Origin: Myxococcota bacterium
GTDB taxonomy: Bacteria > Myxococcota_A > UBA9160 > UBA4427
DNA length: 64,000 nt
NCBI GenBank assembly: GCA_029243605.1
Contig: JAQWRT010000077.1
Coordinates: forward strand, 1-64,000
Direction of reading: 5' to 3'
Every line of letters begins with the position of its first letter. Position 1 is the stretch's first letter. Positions 8,461-16,411 of the stretch are shown piece after piece. Below the pieces are notes generated by a model that worked only from the letters and a program-made list of their open reading frames with translations, ran no database searches and was not told the DNA's origin. The position numbers were made by a program, and so were the translations under genes.

Positions 8461-10878
8461 ATGTCCAAGGGCGCTCTGGATGGAATCAAGGTCGTCGAGC
8501 TCGGTGAGAGCGTCTCGGCGCCCTATTGCGCCAAGCTCTTCGCCGATTACGGAGCCGACGTAGTCAAGGTTGAATCGGGTCCCGCAGGAGACCCTTCCCG
8601 GTCCTGGGGCCCCTTCCCCGGCGACGAACCCGACCCCGAGAAAAGCGGTCTCTTCCACTTCCTGAATACCAATAAGCGCTCCATCGACCTCGACCTCGAA
8701 ACGAGTGCGGGACGCGAAGCCTTTCTCGATTTGGTGCGGTCCGCCGACGTCTTGATCGAAAACATGAGACCCGCCTGGAAGCGCGAGCGAGAACTCGACT
8801 GGTCCGAGCTCAAGGCGCTCAACCCCCAGCTCGTGATGATTTCCATCACGCCCTTCGGGCAAACCGGCCCCTACGCCGACTGGCGAGCCTACGATCTCAA
8901 CGCCTACCACCTCACCGGAGCCAGCAATCGCTATTGCGGTCGCCCGGGGGAGATGCCTCTGGAGCACGGCACCTTCGCAGCGGATTTCTTTGGGGCTGTC
9001 AGCGCCGCCGCCTGGGGATTGGCCGCCACCCTTGGCCGAGAAAATGTCGGAGGCGGCCAGCACGTGGACGTCTCCTGCGCCGAAGCCATCGCAGCGGCCT
9101 TCGTCGGCGGCCAGAATATCGGAGGCTTCGCCCAGGATGGGGCTTTCGATAAGCGCACCGGGGTCGGCATGCCCCTGGCTGCGCCCGCCAGCATTGTCCC
9201 GTGCAAAGACGGCCACGTCTGGATGCTCGCCCTGGAGCCAGGGCAGTGGAACGGCCTACGCGAAGTCATGGGCGACCCCGAATGGATGCAACTCGAAATG
9301 TTTCAGGACATGTTCTCCCGGGGAGAGAACGCCGACCTGATCTATCCCCTGGTCCAGGAGTGGAGCGCCGAACACACCAAAATGGACATCATGGATCGCT
9401 GCCAGGCGGCGGGTTGCCCGATCACCGCGGTCTTCACCGTGGCCGAAGCCGCCGAGCATCCCCACCTGAAGGAGCGCGGCTATATCGTCGAGCTCGAACA
9501 TCCACGCCTTGGCCGCTACCAAACCCTGGGCGCCCCCTTCAAGCTCTCCGAGACCCCGGGCGGCCCCGAGCGACCCGCCCCGCTCCTCGGGGAGCACCGG
9601 GATGAAATCCTCAACGAGGGCTCGAGCGCGAAGCCCAAGGCCTCGACCGCTTCCGGCGGCGAGAGTCGCCTGCCCTTGGAAGGGGTCAAGGTCGCCAATT
9701 TCGGTTGGGTCTGGGCCGGCCCCGTCACCGGGCAGACCCTTGGCTTCCTCGGCGCGGACGTGCTGAAGATCGAATCCTATGCCCGGGTCGACATGACACG
9801 AAGCCTGCCTCCCTTCGCCGGAGGGGAGCGCGATCCGAACCGCAGCCTCTCCAATAACGCCTGCTGGGCCGGCAATGGAAGCGTCAGTATCAACCTGAAG
9901 CAGGAGGGCGCCCGGGAACTCGCCCTTCAGCTAATCGCCGAGTGTGACGTCGTCGTCGAAAATTTTGGACCCGGCGTAATGGAACGCTTGGGCCTGGGGT
10001 ACGAGGAACTCAAGAAGGTCAGGGAGGACGTCATCATGTTCTCCATGCCAGCAGCGGGACTCTACGGCCCCCTGAAGGATGTCCGTACCTACGGGCTCAG
10101 CCTCACCTCCACCACCGGACTCGACAGCCTGGTGGGGTACGAAGAGGGCGATATTGTCCCGGTGGAAAACGCGTTTTCCGATCCCTACAACGGGATCTTC
10201 GGTGCCTTTGCGATCCTCACCGCCCTGGCCCATCGGCGGCGAACGGGCCAGGGGCAACAAATCGACTTCTCCCAGCAGGAAGCCGTGATGCAGATGGTGG
10301 GGCCCGCCTTCAGCGATTACGTCCTCAATCAGCGCGTCGCCGGTCCCTTGGGAAATCAACACCCCCTGGCCATGGCAGCCCCCCACGGCGTTTTCCCCTG
10401 CGCAGGCGACGATCGCTGGATCAGTATCGTGGCCCAGGAGGAATCCGAGTGGTCGGGCCTCGTTTCGGCCATGGGCCATCCCGAATGGGCTTCCCAGGAC
10501 GAATTCGCCGACATCGAGTCGAGGCTCGCCAATATCCAGGCCCTCCACGCGAAGATCGGCGAGTGGACGGCAGGCTTCGACGATCGGGAACTTGCCGAGA
10601 CCCTGCAGGCGGCCGGCGTCGCCGCGGCCCCGGTATTGGGCGTCGATGACCTTCTGGACGACCCGCACTATAAAGCCAGACAGACATTCATCGAGGTCGA
10701 TCACCCACTCGGATACCGGGAAACGATCTACAATGCCTACGTAAAACTGAGCCGAAGCGAGCCCCGGGTCTTTCCCGGCCCGTCGATCGGACAGGATAAT
10801 GATCGTGTATTCCTCGAATTGCTCGGCCTGGACGAAGCCGACTACCAGACCCTCAAGGAAAACAAGGTCATCTACTGA
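8461..10878 (+). CDS. Tandem-fused class III (CaiB/BaiF) CoA-transferase, two active-looking domains
   Basis: An 805-residue protein, twice the usual length. Two complete CaiB/BaiF domains lie at about 1-387 and 403-805, joined by a Ser/Ala/Lys linker (SSAKPKASTASGG, 388-400). Both keep the expected catalytic Asp: Asp175 in TFAADFFGA and Asp574 in AFSDPYNG. Each has its own N-terminal CoA-binding motif (KLFADYGADVVKVE; GFLGADVLKIE) and GxGQ motif. The ATG at 8461 has an AGGAG site upstream. CaiB/BaiF enzymes act as interlocked dimers, so the fusion may form a covalent pseudo-heterodimer with two different substrate pockets. A thioesterase follows, and a second fused enzyme sits at 50210. Confidence 0.92.
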   Translation: MSKGALDGIKVVELGESVSAPYCAKLFADYGADVVKVESGPAGDPSRSWGPFPGDEPDPEKSGLFHFLNTNKRSIDLDLETSAGREAFLDLVRSADVLIENMRPAWKRERELDWSELKALNPQLVMISITPFGQTGPYADWRAYDLNAYHLTGASNRYCGRPGEMPLEHGTFAADFFGAVSAAAWGLAATLGRENVGGGQHVDVSCAEAIAAAFVGGQNIGGFAQDGAFDKRTGVGMPLAAPASIVPCKDGHVWMLALEPGQWNGLREVMGDPEWMQLEMFQDMFSRGENADLIYPLVQEWSAEHTKMDIMDRCQAAGCPITAVFTVAEAAEHPHLKERGYIVELEHPRLGRYQTLGAPFKLSETPGGPERPAPLLGEHRDEILNEGSSAKPKASTASGGESRLPLEGVKVANFGWVWAGPVTGQTLGFLGADVLKIESYARVDMTRSLPPFAGGERDPNRSLSNNACWAGNGSVSINLKQEGARELALQLIAECDVVVENFGPGVMERLGLGYEELKKVREDVIMFSMPAAGLYGPLKDVRTYGLSLTSTTGLDSLVGYEEGDIVPVENAFSDPYNGIFGAFAILTALAHRRRTGQGQQIDFSQQEAVMQMVGPAFSDYVLNQRVAGPLGNQHPLAMAAPHGVFPCAGDDRWISIVAQEESEWSGLVSAMGHPEWASQDEFADIESRLANIQALHAKIGEWTAGFDDRELAETLQAAGVAAAPVLGVDDLLDDPHYKARQTFIEVDHPLGYRETIYNAYVKLSRSEPRVFPGPSIGQDNDRVFLELLGLDEADYQTLKENKVIY

Positions 10879-10910
10879 TAAGCGGGCACCCGCTCGCCCA
10901 AGGAAATCTC

Positions 10911-11621
10911 GTGAGCGAAACCGACGAAACCATCGAGCGCATCGCCAGCTATCGCGACCAACTCGAAAAAGCCCCCGGCACCTGGCCCGCCAAGCGCGAA
11001 TTAGCCCGCTCGGTTCGCCAACTCATGGACTGCCTGTGCGCGACGGATGCCCCGGAAGAGGAGCTCCTCGCCATCGCGGATCAGGTTCGTGTCAGCGCCG
11101 AGCGCTTCCAGAACCAACCGCGGATGACCGAGCTTCCAGGAGTCGCCGAGGGTTCACTCGCCGGAGGCATGGAAATGTTCATGGACCGCAGCCCCATCGT
11201 GGGCCGCTCGAATCCCCTGGCGCCGCCCGTGACCCTCGACCCGGATCACGAAGCCAAGATCGTCCGGGGTGAGGTCTTCTTTGGTCGGGCCTACGAGGGC
11301 GCCCCGGGCTGCGTCCATGGCGGTTTCGTCGCTGCGGTCTTCGATGAAGCTCTGGGCATGGCATGCGTTTTCTCCAGTATGCCGGGCATGACGGGAGAAA
11401 TCACCGTCCGCTACCTCAAGCCCACCCCCCTCGAGGTTCCCCTCAGGCTTGAAGCCCGCTTCGACCGCCAGGACGGGCGAAAGATCTACAACTCCGGGGA
11501 ACTCTATGCCGGAGATCTATTGGTCGCGAAATCCCACGGCGTCTTCATCTCTATTCCGCGCGAGAGATTCGAGGCATTGCGCCAGGCCCAATTGGAACGC
11601 AAAGGCCAGAGCGAAGCCTAA
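10911..11621 (+). CDS. PaaI-type hotdog thioesterase with N-terminal extension
   Basis: A 236-residue protein whose C-terminal half is a hotdog-fold acyl-CoA thioesterase of the PaaI/4HBT type. The signature is GCVHGGFVAAVFDEALGMA (about residues 130-148), followed by the strand ITVRYLKPTPL. The first 100 residues form an extra acidic, charged region of unknown role. The start is a GTG at 10911 with AAGGA 6 bases upstream; the reading continues directly from the CoA-transferase operon 32 bases earlier. It may release CoA from dead-end or overflow acyl-CoAs. The stop overlaps the convergent acyltransferase gene by 4 bases. Confidence 0.85.
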   Translation: MSETDETIERIASYRDQLEKAPGTWPAKRELARSVRQLMDCLCATDAPEEELLAIADQVRVSAERFQNQPRMTELPGVAEGSLAGGMEMFMDRSPIVGRSNPLAPPVTLDPDHEAKIVRGEVFFGRAYEGAPGCVHGGFVAAVFDEALGMACVFSSMPGMTGEITVRYLKPTPLEVPLRLEARFDRQDGRKIYNSGELYAGDLLVAKSHGVFISIPRERFEALRQAQLERKGQSEA

Positions 11622-12616
11622 GACCGGGGGGCCATAAAGAGCCCGACGGTCTCGAGTCCGTCGTCCCCCCAACGAGCCTTGTAGTCGGAGTAGGAACCCA
11701 GGTCGTAGCGCTCCACCCCGGAAGCCGCGAGTTGGCTGAGCGCCTGGTATTGCATCACGTTGCCAAGGCCCAGGTGAGCGAAGGCGTGATCGAAACTGAA
11801 TTGGAGGCCCCGAAAATGGTCGCCTACCTGACCTCCGTGGAGATAGCCGACGGCCACGCCGTCACGCTCTGCCAGGAGCAAACGAAGCCTCCCCTCCCCG
11901 GATAGCTTGGGCCAGAGTTGGAGATAGAAATCCAACATCGGCCCATCCCCTGCCCCTTCGCCGCGAATGCCCTTCCAGCTTCGGGCCTCCACGTCGAGGA
12001 CCGTGCGAAAATGGGCCTCGGCGGACTCTCCCGCCTCGACTTCGATCCAGCGAAACTCGACGGATTCATCCTGAGTTCGGCGCTGAGCGGAGCGTAGATT
12101 TCTGCGAAAGCTGGCACTCCGACGGGCAAGCCAGCCGTCGAGGCCGTCTTCCAGAGAAACCTCGAAACGCTTGGTGGCCGAGACCATGCGAAAATTAAAA
12201 ACCGACGCGAGGGGGGCGACGATTTTCGCCAGGCGGTCACGATCCGCCGGGATGCCGAGCAAGATCGTCGGACGGGGCCGATCCAAAAGCCAGCGGGCCA
12301 GGAGCGCGCCGGATTCGGGGCCGATCAAGGGCGCGCCGAACCCCCACATATTCTCCAGGGGCTCGAGGAGCCCATCGGCGCGTTCGGCCAAGACCGCCAT
12401 GGACTGGCCCTCTCGCCCCAGCCAGAGATCGCGTTCGGGATCGAAGGCCTGGTGAAACGAGTGCTGCCAGGCGCTCCGCGCGCAGAAGCGATCCACGCCG
12501 GCATCGCTTTCCGCCAGGGCATCCCAATCCCCGGAGAGCGCTTCGAATTCGCTGGTGGAGACCCGCTGCATCAAATCCCGTTTTCGGCCGCGGGAGTTCC
12601 CGGGCGTTGCTGGCAT
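11618..12616 (-). CDS. GNAT/FemAB-fold acyltransferase (CelD/BioF2-like)
   Basis: A protein of up to 332 residues with the BioF2-like acetyltransferase domain (PF13480 type). Diagnostic stretches are the basic FRRNLRSAQRRTQ, then VEARSWKG, VAVGYLHGG, and the C-terminal YDLGSYSDYKARWG. An ATG at 12571 (MQRVSTSEFE) is an equally good start. This superfamily includes GNAT acetyltransferases and the aminoacyl-tRNA-using FemABX and Leu/Phe-transferases. It is divergent from the N-terminal glutamine amidohydrolase gene with only 32 bases between them, so they may share regulation. The acyl donor and acceptor are unknown. Confidence 0.8.
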   Translation of the reverse strand: MPATPGNSRGRKRDLMQRVSTSEFEALSGDWDALAESDAGVDRFCARSAWQHSFHQAFDPERDLWLGREGQSMAVLAERADGLLEPLENMWGFGAPLIGPESGALLARWLLDRPRPTILLGIPADRDRLAKIVAPLASVFNFRMVSATKRFEVSLEDGLDGWLARRSASFRRNLRSAQRRTQDESVEFRWIEVEAGESAEAHFRTVLDVEARSWKGIRGEGAGDGPMLDFYLQLWPKLSGEGRLRLLLAERDGVAVGYLHGGQVGDHFRGLQFSFDHAFAHLGLGNVMQYQALSQLAASGVERYDLGSYSDYKARWGDDGLETVGLFMAPRS

Positions 12617-12648
12617 GAAGACCGCGGGACTCGCTAGCCTTTCCCGGC

Positions 12649-13200
12649 TTGGACGATCCCCACGCCCACGATTGGCCCTATTTCTGCGAAGAGAATGCCT
12701 GGCACCGTTGTGCAGGTCCTCTGGGCCAACTCGACGGTGCCAGCGTAGTCTTCATTTCGAATGCTGCACGCAGCGTCGCCGTCTGGCAACAGAAATCCTC
12801 ACCCGATCCCGGGCAAGCCATCCTCTGGGACTACCATGTCATCTTTCTGGCCCGCAGGGATGGCCTCTACCTGGCCTGGGATCCGGACTCGACCCTGGCC
12901 TTGCCCACCCCGGCCTCCCACTACCTCGAAGCCTCCCTACCCCCCCTGCCCGCCGGGCTTGAAGCCCATGCCCCGCGCTTCCGTTGGCTTCCCGCCGCAC
13001 TCTATCAGCGCGAGTTAAAGAGCGATCGCCGACATATGCGCTCAGCCGGGGGAGAATGGCTGAAGCCTCCGCCCCCGGGAGCCTGCATCGGAGAGGGCAG
13101 CAACCTCATGCGCTTCGTCGATACCCAGAGCGAGTATCTGGGGGAATTACTCGATCTCCCAGCGCTCCGCAGACGCCTCGTTCCCCGGGTGCTTGCCTGA
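12649..13200 (+). CDS. Protein N-terminal glutamine amidohydrolase (NTAQ1/Tah-like)
   Basis: A 183-residue homologue of eukaryotic NTAQ1, which turns an N-terminal Gln of proteins into Glu in the N-end rule pathway. The match runs the whole length: CEENAWHR, VVFISN, ILWDYHVIFL, LAWDPDSTL, FRWLP, SDRRHMRSAGGEWLKPPPP and MRFVDTQSEYLGELLDLP all have clear counterparts in the human enzyme. The catalytic triad is present as Cys13, His63 and Asp78 (human Cys28, His81, Asp97). The best start is a TTG at 12649; no nearer ATG keeps Cys13. It is divergent from an acyltransferase gene and is followed by a protein methyltransferase gene, so this may be a small protein-modification cluster inside a catabolic region. 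Confidence 0.92.
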   Translation: MDDPHAHDWPYFCEENAWHRCAGPLGQLDGASVVFISNAARSVAVWQQKSSPDPGQAILWDYHVIFLARRDGLYLAWDPDSTLALPTPASHYLEASLPPLPAGLEAHAPRFRWLPAALYQRELKSDRRHMRSAGGEWLKPPPPGACIGEGSNLMRFVDTQSEYLGELLDLPALRRRLVPRVLA

Positions 13201-13300
13201 ATCCCCACGCAGCAACCCGCTGCACACCGGACCCGCACCGCTTCGTCTAGCCTCGCGGCTGTCTGGGCGGCAGTCCCGCCGCCCGACGAGGAAATTTTCC

Positions 13301-13963
13301 TTGGCCGCCTCCCCCACGCCCCACGACAAGGTGCCGACGCCTAACCTGCGGGCCTTCGACCGCCCGCTGACCTTCCAGCGCCCTCCCCTCTGTCCGGAGA
13401 TCGGGCTCTGGCTCCTGGACGCGGACCTCGATCTCGAAGCGAGTTGCCGGGGCCTCGAGCGACTCGAAGCCCCGCCCTTCTGGGCGTTTTGCTGGGGCAG
13501 CGGTCAGGCCATGGCGCGCTTCATTCTCGATCATCCCGAAAGGTTCCGGGGCAAACGCATCGTCGATTTCGGGACCGGCTCGGGGGTGGCCGCCATCGCT
13601 GCCGCCCTGGCCGGGGCCGCTCGGGTCGATGCCGTGGACATGGACCCCCAGGCCCGGCGAGCCACCTCTCTCAATGCCCAGAGCAACGGGGTCGAGATTG
13701 CCACCCACTCTCGCCTGCCCGAGGACTGGGATCTGCTCGTGGCCAGCGACATCCTCTACGAGCCCCAGCCCCTGGATCGCCTCCGACCCCTGGTGAGGGA
13801 CGATCAACCGATCCTGCTCAGCGACCCCGAACGCCCATCCTCACCGCGCCTCGGGCTGCCCTCGCTCGCGCGTTACGCCGTGCGTACGCTCCCGGACGTG
13901 GATTCTCCCGCCCGCTCCGCCGCGATCTTCGAGCTCGGGCCCGAAGCCCTGACCCGGGTCTAG
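13301..13963 (+). CDS. Class I SAM methyltransferase, ETF-beta lysine methyltransferase-like
   Basis: A 220-residue seven-beta-strand methyltransferase. The segment PPFWAFCWGSGQAMARFILDH, the SAM-binding GKRIVDFGTGSGVAAIAAALAG, VDAVDMDP and WDLLVASDILYE closely track human ETFBKMT (METTL20), which trimethylates lysines in the recognition loop of ETF-beta. Bacterial members of this family also act on EtfB. An EtfB with lysines 200, 202 and 207 in that loop is encoded at 35719. The start chosen is a TTG at 13301 with GAGGAA 7 bases upstream; a TTG at 13193 overlapping the previous gene is possible but adds a low-complexity arginine-rich leader. The substrate assignment is inferred from similarity only. 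Confidence 0.78.
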   Translation: MAASPTPHDKVPTPNLRAFDRPLTFQRPPLCPEIGLWLLDADLDLEASCRGLERLEAPPFWAFCWGSGQAMARFILDHPERFRGKRIVDFGTGSGVAAIAAALAGAARVDAVDMDPQARRATSLNAQSNGVEIATHSRLPEDWDLLVASDILYEPQPLDRLRPLVRDDQPILLSDPERPSSPRLGLPSLARYAVRTLPDVDSPARSAAIFELGPEALTRV

Positions 13964-14745
13964 CGCCCCTTGAATTCCGCCGGCCGCTTCTCGGCGAAGG
14001 CTGCCGGTCCCTCTTTGGCGTCTTCGGAGTTCAGCACCTTCTGACCCAGGGCCTTCTCAAGCACGAAGCCGCTCTCGAGCTCGAGGCTTCGAACGGCGAT
14101 CTCCTTGGCGGTTCGCATGGCGAGAGGACCGTTCCGGCACATCTTCTGGGCCCAATCGAGGGCGGTTTCCATCAACTTGTCCGCGGGGACCACCTCGTTG
14201 ATCAGGCCCATCTCGTAGGCCCGCTGAGCATCGACATTCTTGCCCGTGAGAAGGAGTTGCATGGCCATGGCCCAGGGAATCTGGCGAGGGAGACGGATAT
14301 GCGTTCCGCCGAGAGGCACCAAACCCCAACGGACCTCGCCCAACCCGAAGGTCGCGTGTTCCGAAGCGATCCGTAGATCCGTCCCCAGGAGCATTTCCAT
14401 TCCCCCGGCGATACAGAAACCGTTGACGGCGCAAATAATCGGCTTGTAGACGTCGGAGAATTGACGTTTCGTCCAATCTTCAAAGCCGAGTTGATCCCCG
14501 GAGGTCAGCATGGGGGCCGCTTCCTTGAGATCCAAGCCCGAAGAAAACGCACGCTCCCCGGTGGCGGTCAGGATTCCCACCCAGAGGTCGGGATCGTCGT
14601 CGAAAGCCTTGAAGGCCGCCTCTATGCCGAGCAGCATATCCGCGGTCAGCGAGTTCAGGGCATCCGGGCGGTCAATGGTGATGACAGCGACGTGATCTTT
14701 TTTCTCGAAGACAATCTCTTTGGGCAATTCCAATTCGGGCTCCAA
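13960..14745 (-). CDS. Enoyl-CoA hydratase/isomerase (crotonase family)
   Basis: A 261-residue crotonase. It has RAFSSGLDLKEA in the oxyanion-hole region, GGMEMLLGTDLRIA with the first catalytic Glu, and GLGEVRWGLVPLGG with the second Glu. This supports hydratase or dehydratase chemistry on an enoyl-CoA. The start codon is TTG at 14745, with a weak purine-rich site upstream. It is the last gene of the molybdenum-hydroxylase operon that begins at 21294, and its stop overlaps the convergent methyltransferase by 4 bases. A close paralogue is encoded at 48320-49147 (shared RLPRQIPWA and GGGTEM/GGMEM contexts). Confidence 0.9.
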   Translation of the reverse strand: MEPELELPKEIVFEKKDHVAVITIDRPDALNSLTADMLLGIEAAFKAFDDDPDLWVGILTATGERAFSSGLDLKEAAPMLTSGDQLGFEDWTKRQFSDVYKPIICAVNGFCIAGGMEMLLGTDLRIASEHATFGLGEVRWGLVPLGGTHIRLPRQIPWAMAMQLLLTGKNVDAQRAYEMGLINEVVPADKLMETALDWAQKMCRNGPLAMRTAKEIAVRSLELESGFVLEKALGQKVLNSEDAKEGPAAFAEKRPAEFKGR

Positions 14746-14807
14746 TCTCTTTCTCTAACGGGCGATTTCGATCGATATTCTCGCGACCCACACTCTTGCG
14801 ATGCGCT

Positions 14808-15221
14808 CTAAACGGTCGCCCGACGAAAAATCGGTAGGCTGATCTCTTCGGTCACGGCCTCGAAATCGACCTGAACCCGCATTCCAATTTCGAGTTCAGC
14901 GGGGTCCACGTCGGCCACCCGGCTGAGCATGCGAACGCCCTCTTCCATCTCCACCACGCTCACCGCGTAGGGGGCAGAATCAGCGAATGCCGGATGCAGG
15001 GCACGGCCCACCACCGTGTAGGTAAATACCTCACCCTTGCCGCTCGAGCGCGTCCATGTCCAATCCCAGCTTCCGCACTCGGCGCAGAGTTCGCGCGGCA
15101 CGTGCCGCCAGGCCCCGCAGCCATCGCAACGTTGGAAGCGCAATTCGCCCTCTTTGCAGAAGCCGTAGAAATCCGCGCTATGCCCCTCGAGAACGGGCAG
15201 AGGCAAGCTGTATTCAGTCAT
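14808..15221 (-). CDS. DUF35 zinc-ribbon/OB-fold protein (thiolase or aldolase partner)
   Basis: A 137-residue acyl-CoA-associated OB-fold protein with an N-terminal rubredoxin-like zinc ribbon: Cys32, Cys35, Cys46 and Cys49. The C-terminal OB-fold includes GEVFTYTVV and YAVSVVEMEEGVRMLSRV. In ChsH2 the DUF35 domain docks the Ltp2 aldolase and is needed for its stability and activity. It starts 12 bases after the stop of the adjacent cysteine-less thiolase-fold gene, which supports a stable complex between the two. Two other stand-alone copies (37531, 54909) and one fused copy (44556) are also in this window, each near a matching partner. Confidence 0.9.
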   Translation of the reverse strand: MTEYSLPLPVLEGHSADFYGFCKEGELRFQRCDGCGAWRHVPRELCAECGSWDWTWTRSSGKGEVFTYTVVGRALHPAFADSAPYAVSVVEMEEGVRMLSRVADVDPAELEIGMRVQVDFEAVTEEISLPIFRRATV

Positions 15222-15233
15222 CGAGTTCTCTCC

Positions 15234-16391
15234 TCAGCGTGCCAAGAGGGCAATGCTGCCGTCTCCAAAATCGCCCCAACCCGTGACGACACCCAACTCG
15301 GCATCCTTCACCTGACGCTCCCCCAACTCACCCCTGAGCTGGCGTACGGCCTCGACGATATGACTCATGCCCAGGACGTGGGCCTCGGAGAGGAGACCGC
15401 CGTGAGTATTCACCGGGAGTTCTCCACCCAATTCGATCCGGCCACCCTCGACGAAGGGGCCACCCTCGCCGCGCTCGCAGAAGCCGACCTCTTCGAGTTG
15501 CTGAAGAACCTCGAAGGTAAAACAATCGTAAATCATGGCGAAATCCACGTCCGAAGGCTTCAGGCCGGCCTTGCCGAAAGCTTCCGGGGCCGCGATGGTG
15601 AGCCCGGTCCTGAAGATATCGCGCCGATTCGTAATCTCGTCCGCGGGGTAGGGTTGGCCGCTGGCCGCCGCAAGAATTCGCACCGGGCGAGTCCCCAAAT
15701 CGCGAGCCCGCTCGGCAGTGGTGACCACCACCGCCGCGCCGCCATCGGTTTCCAGACAACAATCAAAGAAACGGTAGGGATCGGCGAGCATGGGCGAAGC
15801 GAGGTAGTCGTCCATAGTCATGGGCTTTCCATGCATCACCGCACTCGAATTGAGCTGGGCGTGCTTGCGCATGGCCAGCGCGATGGCACCGAGCTGTTCG
15901 CTCCGTGTCCCAAACTCGTGCATGTGGCGCCGTGCGAGGACCGAATACCATTGAGGGGGGGCGGTGAACCCGAAGGGCAGATAATAGTCCCGGGCGATCG
16001 CTCCACCGGGGATTGACGAAACATCCTGAGAAACGGTCTGGCGTACGCGAGCTCCCGAGTAGCCGTTCCAGCCGGCGGGCAGCAATACGTAATTGGCCAT
16101 GCCCGAGTTGACGGCAGCCGCCGCGGCCTGGAGGGACGCGGCGGGTGCCGCGCCCCCCATATGGATGGTGGCCGCGTAGCGGAGGTTTTGGCAGCCCAAA
16201 TTGGCGGCGAATTCCTCGGCCCTCCCCAGATTGGGGAAAGGCATGATGCCGTCGATCTCCGCGGGTTTCAGCCCGGCCTCGCCGATCGCCCGGGAAGCGG
16301 CTTGCAACTGGAGAGCCAGTTGACTGAGCCCCGACCCGGGTTTTCGGCAATAATCGGTCTGACCGATTCCGACGATGCAGGCTTCTTTCAT
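15234..16391 (-). CDS. Thiolase-fold protein lacking the nucleophilic Cys (Ltp2-like aldolase candidate)
   Basis: A 385-residue SCP2-type thiolase-fold protein starting MKEACIVGIGQTDYCR. At the position of the thiolase nucleophile (CAAGS in the paralogue at 38064) it reads IHMGGAAPAASLQ, with Ala81 in place of Cys. The C-terminal [11 protein letters not shown] region is kept, as is IYDCFTFEVL. Lack of the Cys, together with a DUF35 gene directly downstream, is the pattern of Ltp2-type retro-aldolases of steroid side-chain degradation. The ATG at 16391 precedes the first conserved strand; a longer reading adds a non-family arginine-rich stretch. It is downstream of an amidohydrolase in the molybdenum-hydroxylase operon. 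Aldolase function is an inference. Confidence 0.85.
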   Translation of the reverse strand: MKEACIVGIGQTDYCRKPGSGLSQLALQLQAASRAIGEAGLKPAEIDGIMPFPNLGRAEEFAANLGCQNLRYAATIHMGGAAPAASLQAAAAAVNSGMANYVLLPAGWNGYSGARVRQTVSQDVSSIPGGAIARDYYLPFGFTAPPQWYSVLARRHMHEFGTRSEQLGAIALAMRKHAQLNSSAVMHGKPMTMDDYLASPMLADPYRFFDCCLETDGGAAVVVTTAERARDLGTRPVRILAAASGQPYPADEITNRRDIFRTGLTIAAPEAFGKAGLKPSDVDFAMIYDCFTFEVLQQLEEVGFCERGEGGPFVEGGRIELGGELPVNTHGGLLSEAHVLGMSHIVEAVRQLRGELGERQVKDAELGVVTGWGDFGDGSIALLAR

Positions 16392-16411
16392 CGCGATGAA
16401 TCGCCTCCGAA

